From: Rheum nobile
Lineage: Eukaryota > Streptophyta > Magnoliopsida > Caryophyllales > Polygonaceae
Direction: 5' to 3'
Assembly: GCA_027886185.1 (NCBI GenBank)
Contig: WOAB01000056.1
Location: 14,756,001-14,820,000 of the forward strand
DNA length: 64,000 nucleotides
This document shows, in pieces, positions 34,454-44,364 of the stretch; position 1 is the first letter of the stretch, and the number at the start of each line of letters is the position of its first letter. Below the pieces are notes generated by a model. The model was not told the origin of the DNA, did no database searches, and was given only the letters and a program-made list of their open reading frames with translations. Made by a program: the position numbers and the translations under genes.

Positions 34454-36379
34454 TTGGTGGAGACCTATCTTATGGTCGACACTTGTTCTACTGACTCCCC
34501 TCTAGCAGCTTTTGATCCAGAAGTCGACAGATCGTTCCGTGCGAACCTACGCGATCAAGGAGAAGAAGAAGTAGAGGTTGAGATCGTTGAGCCGGTTAAG
34601 ACAATTAACATCCCTGTTGTCGCAATGGCTGAGACTCTAAGAGAATTGACTGAGCCGAATATTGGAGCACAGCCCTTGACTGTCATCATCCCTGCACTCG
34701 GCGAAGGGGTGAACTTTGAGCTGAAGTCTGGAGTTGTTGCTTACCTACCAAAGTTCCACGGTTTGAGTGGAGAAGACTCGATCTCTCACCTGGTCAAGTT
34801 CCACAATGTTTGCATGACTATGAAGCCCAAGAACGTGACGGAAGACCAAATCAAGATGAGAGCTTTTGGTTTCTCTCTGCTAGACTCTGCAAGCGACTGG
34901 TACTATCACTTGCCACCAGGAACCATAGATACCTGGAATAAACTGCACAAGGCGTTTCTGGACAAGTACTTTACAACGAAGAAGGTGAATGCTTTGAAAA
35001 AGGCAATCGCTAACATTGAGTAGGCTGGTGATGAGACGCTGTATGACTATCTTGAGCGGTACAAGAGACTTTGCTCCAGATTCCCGCTCCATGGATACGC
35101 CAAGCAGGACCTTGTCCTCTATTTACACAATGGTCTGTTGGACCAAGAGAGAAGGATGGTTGACGATGCTTGCGGTGGAAGCATTCTGAATCTGACACCG
35201 GATGCAGCCATGGAGAGATTCCAGGAGATGAGTGAGAGCACCAGGAGTTTTGGAAAGACATACCAGAGGAAGGCGGTCAATGTCGTGACCCCTGCAGGAC
35301 CAAGCCCAGTGTTGACTGAGTTAGCCGAGCTGAAAGAGATGGTGAAGAGGATGGCGAACCAGAACGCCCCTCAACAAGTCAAAGCATGTGGACTTTGCTC
35401 TGATCAATACCACCCCACCGACACTTGTCCTCAGCTGCAGGAGGAGGGTGTTGCTGAAGTTAATGCTATAGGAGGTTATGGACCCCCTAGACCACAGTTT
35501 GGTGGGCAGCCCAATTATAATCCGAGAGGGCGAGACCACCTAGGTTTTAGATGGAGTGACCCTCAAGGTGGTCAACAGCCGGCACAACAGCAATACCAGC
35601 TGACACAACATCAGTACCAGCAGAGAGTCCCATACCAACAGAGACCTCAAGGCCAAAGCTCTGGTGCTTCTACTGAAGAGATGCTAAAGACATTGACTCA
35701 GCATTTCGCCACTCATGTTCAGGCTACTGAGTCAAGTATTAAGAACATGGAGAGGCAGATTGGTCAACTAGCTGATGTTGTAACCAAGATTGACCAGAGG
35801 ACATCTAACTCCCTGCCATCTCAGACTACTGTGAACCCAAGGGAGAATGTGAGTTCTATTACCCTCAGAAGTGGTAAGAAGTTGGTCGTTACTCCTATTG
35901 CTGAAGAGGAGAACGAAGTCGAGAAGGCAGAAATCACCCACCGCCCCGCGGTGGATGCTAACGCGGTCCGGCCAGAAATGGAAGAAGGAGCCAGGAAAGA
36001 AGAGTTGAAGCCACCGCCCCGCGGCGACTCTGGCCGCGACCTAGTGGCTGATCTCAGTAAACACACCACGACCCCACCGCCCCGCGGTGATGATCAACGC
36101 CCCGCGGTGGGCTTGCCGCGACCTGGCCTTCGAGAACCCAACTCCGCTGAAGAAACATGTGTTGATAACTACGTTCGCCCCGTGTTTCCCCCTCTAGGTT
36201 CTGAGAAGCCACCAGCACCTTTCCCTGAGGCGCTGAAGGCCAAGAGAGTAGCTGAAGACAACGATCTGTTCGAGACATTTTGGGACTGTGAGGTGAACAT
36301 TCCCCTGATCAAGCTTATTAAGGCTGTCTCTCGATATGCCAAGTTCTTGAAGGAGTTGTGCACCGTGAAGAGGACATAG
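34454..36379 (+). pseudogene. Athila-type Gag with one internal stop
   Basis: From the ATG at 34454 (a second candidate is 34472) the frame encodes Gag. The capsid part reads VAYLPKFHGLSGEDSISHLV, TEDQIKMRAFGFSLLDSASD and WYYHLPPGTIDTWNKL (about residues 95-165). A TAG at 35021 interrupts it, and the frame then continues to 36379 without loss. A CX2CX4HX4C zinc knuckle (CGLCSDQYHPTDTC) lies near 35389-35430, a Gln-rich stretch follows, and the helix MLKTLTQHFATHVQ lies near 35680. Residues 270-330 of the downstream ORF hold PPPRGD and HRPAV segments made by the GC-rich word. Gag forms the particle and binds RNA. The stop is probably a single-base change. Confidence 0.88.
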
Positions 36380-37289
36380 AAGCAGAAGGTTCAAAAGAAG
36401 ATTCCAGTGAGTGAACATGTGTCAGCGGTAGTTCAGAGACGCATGCCTGAGAAGTGCAAGGATCCAGGTATATTTACTATTCCTATTACTATAGGTGAGC
36501 ATCGATTTGAGAAAGCCTTGTTAGACTTGGGGTGCCTCTATTAATGTTTTGCCTTATTCTTTGATTGAGGATTTAGGAATAGGACCCTTGCATGATTCTA
36601 ACATTGTGATACAACTTGTTGATGGTTCTTGTGTACCCCCTAAGGGTATTGTGGAGGATGTTCTTGTCAGGATAGGTTCTTTGATTTTTCCTGCTGATTT
36701 CTTTGTTATGGATATGGACTATGATGAGCAGGTGGCTCCAATTATGCTAGGGCGACCTTTTATGAAAACATTCATGACAAAGATTGATGTAGACAGTGGA
36801 ATTTTAACTATGGAATTTGATGGAATAATTTTTGAACACAATATTCATAAAGCCAACCTCATTGAATTGCCTACACTTTACTGCATTAGTGATTTTTATG
36901 ATCATGTGCATGAAAATGTTAAAACTAGTGCAGTAGAGACCGTAGTTAAGTGTTCTACTATTGCTGGACCTATTGAGTTGCATGAGTTGCATGTTGATGA
37001 TGTCTTGCTGGATGACATAGGAGATTTCATTCCCTCTATTTTGGGCTCTTGCCCTCCTACACTAACTATACAAGGCTGTAAGCCTTTATCCAGTGACGTG
37101 CAGCATATTCAGATTGAGCCATATCGGCCCCCACATCGCTCTAAGTATGGGGGAGATGCTCCAAAGAAAGTAAGCATGGAGTTGATGGCAAAGAGGGAAC
37201 ATGGTCTAAGGTCTAAACCTTTCCATGGGAGGTCTCAACAGGAAGAGACGAGTAGGAGGATTCCGAGGGGATCCTATTCCAGGTGGTAG
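36380..37289 (+). pseudogene. Athila-type aspartic protease region, frame broken
   Basis: After the gag stop the same frame continues to LLDLG at about 36530, where one extra G in a G-run shifts the frame. The rest of the active site follows in the next frame (ASINVLPYSLIEDLGI, ORF from 36549). Downstream are MDMDYDEQVAPIMLGRPFM, the second protease motif, and an Athila-like tail ending at YRPPHRSKYGGDAPK. At this point a complete element would enter RT; here the sequence passes instead to a post-integrase leader (about 37310-37350, ending GGGAGGCAACCCG). Confidence 0.82.
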
Positions 37290-38089
37290 TTGATCTGCAG
37301 TACGTCGAGCCAACGACGTTAACCAAGGCGTTGTCCGGGAGGCAACCCGTGGTAATTGTTCTTTGAGTTTTCTTTAGATTATTTTCGTAGTTTATTTTGC
37401 TTTGTTTCGTTCGCCTGTTACATTTCAGGTACGAAAGTAAATGGAGAGGAGACGGTGTTCTCAGTTCGTCCCACCGCCCCGCGGTGGATGTCTGGTATAC
37501 CTTCTCAACTCCGAGGAAAAAAAAACAAGAATAAAGGGCCCCGAAAAAACCTTAAACGGGTAAGTAAAATTTTTATTTCTTGAGTTGTTACGAAGGATTT
37601 GACGGATTGGGCCCCCTTTGGGCCAAGATTTTTCTTTGGGCCATGGTACATACCCGGCCCCATCATCCATTTCTTTCCCTTTCACCTTCCCTAACCTAGC
37701 CCCCATACTCACAAACACTCCATTCCCAACATCACTCTCAAGCCCCCAAAGAATTTGCCCCATTCTCCCTCAAATCTCTCTCGACCTTGATCCGAACCTA
37801 GCCCCCAATTCACCAATTGGAAGTCTAGCCTCACAAACAAGCCAAACACAACCTCACCGCATCGCTTCAGTCCCGCCTCGCTGTCGCTCCGCCTCGCGCT
37901 GCCCCGCTTCGCGTCGCTGCTGCCACCGCCCCGCGCCGACTTCACCGCGACCCGGCCAAAGCTTCCAGTTGTCCCACCACGACCCGGTGACTCGTTCACC
38001 GCCCCGCGGCGAGACCTCTTGGCTGCGTGTTTGCTCGTTTGTAAGTTCTCTTGGTTGCCCTTCGTTTTGAAATTCTACATTCATTACTT
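37290..38089 (+). other. Leader between protease and the 3' ORF of the Athila-type element
   Basis: This holds the Athila-type segment near 37318-37350, GC-rich words at 37472-37487, 37924 and 37997-38011, and a possible splice donor (GTAAGT at 38041). Open frames at 37618-38070 lack any recognisable protein feature. Confidence 0.6.
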
Positions 38090-39223
38090 ATGGCACCTAA
38101 GAGTAGGAAGCAAGTGTCTACGAGGGATGAGAATGAGGTCTACAATGTGGTGAAGGAGAGGAAGGTGTTGGCGACTAAATTCTTTCACAAGCCTACGTTG
38201 TCTGAGATGGGTTTGTTGGCGTGTGTGTCCCTGTGCTTAGCACAGTGTGGTTTGGGGACGTTTCTGAACTTGGTTGCCCCTGCGTATCCCGAGCTTTGTT
38301 ACCAGTTCATCGCCTCCTTCAAGAGGTACTCTGATGGTTCCGACAACAAGAGGATGATGAGGGTCACGTTCACTTACAATGGGCGTGATTATTCGTTGTC
38401 CCCTAAGGTGATGCGTGATGCCCTGGGCATTACAAAGCTGCCAACTGATGGGTGGTCTGGTGGCATTCTAGAGTCTGATATGATGGAGTTCTGGAAGGCT
38501 GCTACGGGCAGGACGTTCAGGAAGGGTCAGGAGGTGAACTCGAAGCTGGTGAACCCGTGTCTACGGTTGATCCACAAAGTGATGATGAGAGACTTCTTTG
38601 GCCATGCTGATGATGGAAAGGTTCCTTTGAAGAATTTCCAGTGGTTTATGAGCATCTTGAAGGTTGTTACGTACACGCCGTGTTGGGCTACCCTCTTTTT
38701 GGGTTCCTTGAAGAGGATTCGTGATGGTGAGCCACGAGATATCTGTGGGGGTGGTCTGATTACCCTCCTTTGTGCTGGAGTGATAGCTTGCGATCAGATT
38801 CCTCGGCCTGTTGCCTACGTGGTGTATGATATGGCGCACATGAAGGTGTGCTCGATGCTGAAGCCATTGGGAAAGGATAGTGATTTGGTCTGGTCCTCCT
38901 ATGATGGCCACATTCTGATTCTTCCACGGGAGTTCGCTTATTCCCCTTCATTTGCGGATTGGTGGATCTCTAGTGATAGCAGGATGACGACTAATGATAC
39001 CCCTGTTGCTGCTCCTTCAGGCCCGTATGGAGAGGTCCCTAGTGCTGGTGTTGCTCCTGATGCTGCTGAGTTTGTGGGTGATGATACTCTTATGCCAACT
39101 CAGTTTGATGCGCCCTCGTCTTCTTACGGTCCTACCACACCTTGGCAGGAGTTGTATTCGAGATTTGATGCATTCTCAATGCAGCAGACTCACTGGAACA
39201 CCCGAGTAGAGACCGGTCTGTAG
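38090..39223 (+). CDS. Athila 3' ORF (env-position protein), uncharacterised
   Basis: I chose the ATG at 38090 (MAPKSRKQVSTRDENEV) over an upstream in-frame ATG at 38051 because the basic start fits the family and 38041 looks like a splice donor. The 377-residue product has LARDE-free, globular sequence with SEMGLLACVSLCLAQCGLGT, LNLVAPAYPELCYQFIASF, YNGRDYSLSPKVMRDALGI and VAYVVYDMAHMKVCSML. This resembles the Athila ORF-1 / plant transposon protein families that pair a 'Y..L..EF' helix with a 'G..Y.LS...L...LGI' motif. It occupies the env position but shows no clear signal peptide or strong membrane span. It is the only long uninterrupted ORF of the element. The Ser/Pro/Thr tail is low complexity. 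Confidence 0.65.
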   Translation: MAPKSRKQVSTRDENEVYNVVKERKVLATKFFHKPTLSEMGLLACVSLCLAQCGLGTFLNLVAPAYPELCYQFIASFKRYSDGSDNKRMMRVTFTYNGRDYSLSPKVMRDALGITKLPTDGWSGGILESDMMEFWKAATGRTFRKGQEVNSKLVNPCLRLIHKVMMRDFFGHADDGKVPLKNFQWFMSILKVVTYTPCWATLFLGSLKRIRDGEPRDICGGGLITLLCAGVIACDQIPRPVAYVVYDMAHMKVCSMLKPLGKDSDLVWSSYDGHILILPREFAYSPSFADWWISSDSRMTTNDTPVAAPSGPYGEVPSAGVAPDAAEFVGDDTLMPTQFDAPSSSYGPTTPWQELYSRFDAFSMQQTHWNTRVETGL

Positions 39224-39990
39224 ATTTGGCAGACCCAGTTCCGTGCTGATGTAGATGAGCGTCTGGACGGTATGGACGCTCATATGAGGGACTACTTCGG
39301 GAGGTTCCCACCACCACCACCATCAGGCCCGCAGTGAGTTTGTTTTCTCCTTCCCCTATTTCATTTGCTTGTTCTCTTTTCTACATTGAGGACAATGTTT
39401 GGTTTAAGTATGGGGGAGGGATTCAGACTTGCTATCTGTCTATCCTTTGTACATATTGTTTTCTTTTCGTGTACTGTATTTCCCATTCGAGTTTGTGAAA
39501 GAAAAAAAAAGCCAAAAAGATGTAAAAAGGCAATCAAAATCCTAGGATGAGCTGAAAACCCGAAAGGGCAGTTCAGGTAAAAAGCGGGTAGTCCGGCTGG
39601 TATAGACCAGGGCAATATTGGACTGGAGTGATGTGAGTATATGTGAGATAACTAGAAAAATGAAATGAGTGGCTTGGTGAAAACCCGAAAGGGCGCCTTG
39701 GCAAGATGAGCGTAAAAGAAGAAGAGTGATTTTAGGATTTCTCTTTATTTCTTGGCGAGGTGTCATAAGAAGAGGTGGTATAAGGAGTTCGGATAGGCCA
39801 CTCTGAAGCGATAAGGAGCTAGATTGGAGTTAGGATTAGAATTATCTTTGTATCACTTGTTTTGGTTGTCTAGAGCTTATTGTTGATATGTTGTAATTAC
39901 TAGTGTCATATTTTCTTGTACTTCCTGAGACCTTGGTGTTGATTGAGATAGTAGGTTTTTCTTTAGCTTACTCGGGACGAGTAAAGGTCT

Positions 39991-40005
39991 AAGTATGGAG
40001 GAATT
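39991..40005 (+). other. Polypurine tract of the Athila-type element
   Basis: AAGTATGGAGGAATT directly precedes the 3' LTR. Two more copies of TAAGTATGGGGGA lie at 37143-37155 and 39406-39418 inside the element. Confidence 0.8.
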
Positions 40006-41395
40006 TGATAGGTGTTATTTCATACACCTTTACTAGCAATTATTAGCATGATTTGGAGGAGTTTATGAGTGGTTTTTAGGCTAAGTCTGTGATCCATAAG
40101 TTATGGAGAGAAGTGAAGATATCCCAGGATTTACAGCTTAGATGGAGACATGAGGATGGAGATGGAGCTGCTGAAGCATATATGGAGACGACTACCAACA
40201 CTTGGTAGTAATGAAGAGCATCAGAAGAAGAGAAGAGGAGCTGGAGAAGAGAGTGAGCGAGCTCACCGCCCCGCGGTGGACCCCACCGCGACCCGGCGGT
40301 GACTCCCAGAGAAGACTGAAGCCCCGCGCCAGAGGAAGCCACCGCCCCGCGGTGGAGAGCCTGACGCCCCGCGGTGGCCGTATTAAATATCCTGCGCCCG
40401 AAGACATTTATTTCCTTTTATTTCGTTCAGACTTTGTTATTTTATTATTCTGTTTCCTTTATTGTTTACATTAGTTTAACCTAGTTTTCTTAAGACTATG
40501 TAAGCCCTCTTTCTAGGTTAAGAGGGAGAGACACTCGCAACAACTTCGCTTTACATCAGACGTTATTTTTCCCTTAGTTTTCATTCTCATCTGAATGGAG
40601 AACTAACTTCCCTTTGTTCTACTAGACGATTGAAGCAGTACAGTTGATGTGTTTGTGAGATTTATATTCCTTGTTCTTATCCTTATAAATGTTGGTTTGA
40701 TTCTCTTGGTTATATTGATTATTGATTTCTTGTTGTTCTTCTTAGCCTGATCAACTAGGTTGAATACTTTTTATCAAGTGTTAGGATTGCATATAGGGGT
40801 TCCGAGTGCATATCTAGTGGCATACACGATTGTGCGTATAGGGGTCCCAAGCGTACAATCATGAGTGAGAATCAGTTGCATGTTAAGTAGTAAGGTGTCT
40901 TTCTATTTGCATGTATCATATATCCTTGTGTGTATTGCTATTGCTTTGTTGGTGGTAAAGTATACCGACAACTGTGAGAATCGGTGGTGCTTTATCATTG
41001 GCATAGTAATAAGTCTATCGACAACTGTGAGAATCGATAGTACTTAAGATCATGGTGGGAACAACTATAAGGATAGTAAAAGAACTTGGATTTAATAGAT
41101 TTCTGTGATCAAATTATATCTCTGTATTGTGGATCTCGCTCTAGTAGGACTACTTTCCCCATTATATTTTCTCTACTCAACCAAACTTGTTTGCTTTGCT
41201 TGCTTTGTTCTTTCTTGATAACTAAACCCCCATTTGCTTGTTACTTGCCATTCACAATTGCATACTGCATCAGATCTTCCCTGTGGGTTCGACCCTTGCT
41301 TGCTTACTATACATCTGTTTAGTAGGTCTGTTAGGACTTTTTACTTTGATAAGGCTAATCAACGATACTTGCATTGCGCACTTTTAGCCCCGTCA
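40006..41395 (+). repeat. 3' LTR of the Athila-type element (1390 bp)
   Basis: It matches 33026-34393 with about twenty substitutions by eye. It is 22 bp longer because of an extra GC-rich word (40340-40377). It ends CCCCGTCA and is followed by the target duplication CTTCA. Confidence 0.9.
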
Positions 41396-41509
41396 CTTCA
41401 CATAAGAACAATATATTAGGAGAGAACTAAGAAATTACCTAGACCGTTGATCACAAATCAATCGGACGGCTGAGATAAAAGAGAACTAAGAAATCCATCG
41501 TCATTCACG

Positions 41510-41935
41510 ATGCTAAGCAAATCCGGCAAGGAACTCAAATCGATGCCCTCCGACTTCGTCCTCGTAATCAACCACTCGCTCTGGAAAGAGCTTTGCGTCG
41601 GCACCGGCGAAGGCGTGTTCCATCCATCGGCGGTGCACGAGAGTCTCATGGCTTTGAAGTCGTTCGTCGTCGATTTGTCCCTCTTCGCCTTCAGGGACGA
41701 ACATTCCGTACACTGCGGCGTTCACCAGGCGTTTTCCACCGCCGGCGTCAATCCGATTCTGTGGGACGTGATTTCGGATGCGGTGATGGTGGAAGGGATT
41801 CGAATGATGGAGTCTAACTTGCAGATCTATAAAGGACGGAATTCAGAGTGCTCTGGTAGATTTATTGATACTGTTGTCGTTCGCATTGTCACGAAGGAGA
41901 GATTCATTTGCTATGAGGATGTAGGAGAGTGTTGA
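41510..41935 (+). CDS. Unrecognised 141-aa ORF inside the TA-tract element
   Basis: The ORF opens with MLSKSGKELKSMPSDFVLVI and contains WKELCVGTGEGVFHPSAVHE, FRDEHSVHCGVHQAF and ILWDVISDAVMVEGIRMMES. GC content and C/G-ending codons are much higher than in the flanking DNA, as in a captured or young host exon. I cannot place it in a family. No signal peptide, membrane span or metal-binding pattern is obvious. It starts about 30 bp after the second AGAGAACTAAGAA word near the left end of the element. It could be a transduplicated gene fragment or an element-specific protein. Confidence 0.45.
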   Translation: MLSKSGKELKSMPSDFVLVINHSLWKELCVGTGEGVFHPSAVHESLMALKSFVVDLSLFAFRDEHSVHCGVHQAFSTAGVNPILWDVISDAVMVEGIRMMESNLQIYKGRNSECSGRFIDTVVVRIVTKERFICYEDVGEC

Positions 41936-42328
41936 TTTTGTGGTTAAACTCATTCAATCCAATTCAAAATTCCAACTTATAGAATGATTTGCTAGTACAG
42001 TTGTTTGTTTGTGTCTAGGGTTTTATTGAAGTTAGGGTTTTTTGTTCTGATATATACGACTGAGTAACTTTGTACATGTTGGTACAGATTTTATGTATAC
42101 ACTATCACAAATTTAATGGAAATCTAGCTTGTGATGTCAAATAGTTGTAATTTCTTATCAAATAGCTTGTGAGCGGGGATCGGTCTCTGCAATCGAAAGT
42201 GAAGAGATTAGATGAGAGAGAGAGGAGTTCGTCGAATGGAGAAGATGAAGCAGATCTGCGAAAGGGAGCGGATCGGAGCGACGCCGGTGACGACCATATG
42301 GGCAGAGAATCGGACGGATCTACGGCCA

Positions 42329-42945
42329 TTTGAGAGAAAAAGTCCATGAACTGTCATTTAAGTATCCTTGAACGTTTGTATCGATGTCCTTGAACATGCA
42401 TGTAAAAGGCTGAAAACATTTGAGAGAAAAAGTCCATGAACTATCATTTAAGTATCCTTGAACGTTTGTACTGATGTCCTTGAACATGGATGTACAAGGC
42501 TGGAAACAGTTGAGATAAAAAGTCCATGAACGGTCATTTAAGTATCCTTGAACGTGTGTACTGATGTCCTTGAACATGGATGTAAAAGGCTGGAAACAGT
42601 TGAGAGAAAAAATTCATGAACTGTCATTTAAGTATCCTTGAACGTTTGTACTTATGTCCTTGAACATGGATGTAAAAGGCTGGAAACAGTTGAGAAAAAA
42701 AGTTCATGAACTGTCATTTAAGTATCCTTGAACGTTTGTACTTATGTCTTTGAACATGGATGTAAAAGGCTGGAAACAGTTGAGAGAAAAAGTCCATGAA
42801 CTGTCATTTAAATATCCTTGAACGTTTGTACTTACTTATGTCCTTGAACATGGATGTAAAAGGCTGGAAACAGTTGAGAGAAAAAGTCCATGGACTGTTA
42901 TTTAAGTATCCTTGAACTAATTGTTTACTGTCCATGAACAAACTT
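42329..42945. repeat. 90-bp tandem repeat, about 6.8 copies
   Basis: Units start at 42329, 42419, 42509, 42599, 42689 and 42779; a seventh is shifted by a 4-bp insertion (ACTT). Each contains AGTCCATGAACTGTCATTTA, ATCCTTGAACG and TCCTTGAACATGGATG. The period is a multiple of three, so parts of the minus strand stay open with a 30-residue repeat. I regard that as incidental. Confidence 0.9.
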
Positions 42946-43144
42946 GAGCGTTACCTTTCTTTTCTTTTCTTCCTTTTTTTAGGTTTACACGCGCGCGCCT
43001 ACCATTTGTTACAGCTAGCTTACGTGGATGTCTGTGATTTGTTCTTAGTTCTCTCTTAGGGAATGATTCTCACAAGAACCGCACCCTATATATATATATA
43101 CTAAAATTAATTTTCATTTTTGTATATATATATACTAAAATTAA

Positions 43145-43738
43145 TCTATATACTATTACTAAAGTCATAACTATCTCTCCTAGGTGTCAATCATTTAATT
43201 ATGCAAAGTCATCAACTTAATTAACTCATTTATCTATTTGCCTTTTTACTTTTTTACAAATTAAAGCCCAATTATCAACCTAAATTAACTATATATTTCT
43301 TACCATATAAATTAGTAATAGTTTATATAATATATTTAGATAATATCATTGTAGATAAATAAAGAAAGCTATATTATATAAATATATATATTTTACACAT
43401 ATAATTCACCTCTTTATATCTAAATTACATCATCTTTTAATTAGTTAAAGTTTTGGCTAATATACATCATCTTTCTTACCAATACAAATTCCATTATCTT
43501 TTTATCAGTTAAAAGTTTTGGTTAATCCAACTCTATTTAACAAAATATAATATCATTTGTACGTGTTCCATATAAAATTCGCATAATCAAGTTTCATATA
43601 TATGTAATAATTACCAAAATATAGTGTTATTTGTACGTGTGGCATGTAGGATTTTCATTATCAAATTTCATATATATGGATATACAATTAACCAAATATA
43701 GTGATGGTTGTACGTGTTATATATATACTAAAATTAAT
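43145..43738 (+). mobile_element. Helitron-like sequence, copy B (uninterrupted)
   Basis: It begins TCTATATACTATTACTAAAG at an A|T site and matches copy A (31850 on) throughout. It shows the empty sites for both the hAT MITE (43694-43701) and the TA-tract element (about 43717-43725). Confidence 0.5.
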
Positions 43739-44021
43739 TTTCATTTTTTTTTATGTGTCGGCCTATAAACTATAACATGTAGGTAAATTTTAATATCAAC
43801 GTACAACTTTATCTTTAGGCTTTTCAAATTTTACATTGATTTTTTTCTAAACTATTTTCCTTCTTTACCAAATATGATTTATCATATATAAAATATATGT
43901 CTCCATACTTCCTTTAATAGGTCAATCTTATTGTTATTTCCATATTTGATATTTAATGTATATTTGCTTATATTCTAATTATTATCTTTTATAAATTTAA
44001 AGCCAATTGTGAAATATTTAA

Positions 44022-44338
44022 TCTATATACATATATTAAAGCCTTTCTAATCTCTCTTATGTGTCAACCTCTTCAGTATGTCACATGATCACAAAAAATT
44101 GTTCATATACCTATTCACCCTTCTACTATTTTATAATTTATTTTATCTTTTATTATACAAATTTCCTTATTTACCAACCAAATATCTCCTAATACATATA
44201 ATAATATATTACTTTTTAAAAAACTTTTAATTATGTTCAATATATTGATTCATAATAATTATTTACCATTATTTATATATTATCATTACATATATTTTTT
44301 TTACGAGAATCCGTGCAAAACATGAGATAATTTACTAA
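44022..44338 (+). mobile_element. Short Helitron-like element
   Basis: The 5' end TCTATATACATATATTAAAG with CTCTCTTATGTGTCAACC resembles copies A and B. The 3' side has a weak hairpin (CCGTGCAAAACATGAG, about 44311) and ends CTAA before T, the CTRR|T pattern. It is 317 bp with no coding. Confidence 0.5.
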
Positions 44339-44364
44339 TAACAATGTAAACTTAAATTAATTAA

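Larger units (their letters stand above)
33026..41395 (+). mobile_element. Athila-type LTR retrotransposon, full-length but lacking RT, RNase H and integrase
   Basis: Structure: LTR (33026-34393), tRNA-Asp primer site (34398-34415), gag, protease, a jump to the region that normally follows integrase (about 37310), a long ORF at 38090-39223, polypurine tract (39991-40005), LTR (40006-41395). The target duplication CTTCA is perfect (33021-33025 and 41396-41400). The LTRs differ at about twenty positions by eye plus one 22-bp net indel, so the insertion is young. Without pol it would need enzymes from a related element. Confidence 0.9.
33014..43086. mobile_element. TA-tract-targeted element with 45-bp inverted ends, itself holding an Athila-type insertion
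   Basis: Read without the nested retrotransposon, the left 45 bp and the inverted right 45 bp agree at about 30 positions and end with the identical AGAGAACTAAGAA. On both sides it is bounded by (TA)n (32983-33013 and 43087-43100), and the Helitron-like sequence continues across it, as the uninterrupted copy at 43702-43740 shows. Net length is about 1.7 kb. It contains a 141-codon ORF and a 90-bp tandem repeat. Insertion into TA microsatellites recalls the rice Micron elements; I do not claim the same family. Confidence 0.6.

Noticed and set aside
37618..38070. Pro/Ser-rich ORF before the Athila 3' ORF
   Set aside because: GC-rich leader composition; no conserved feature, and the opposite strand is equally open.
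42320..42577. Minus-strand repeat protein
   Set aside because: Open only because the 90-bp repeat is a multiple of three; no start context or domain.
42329..42945. CRISPR-like array
   Set aside because: Units are contiguous tandem repeats without unique spacers, in a plant genome.
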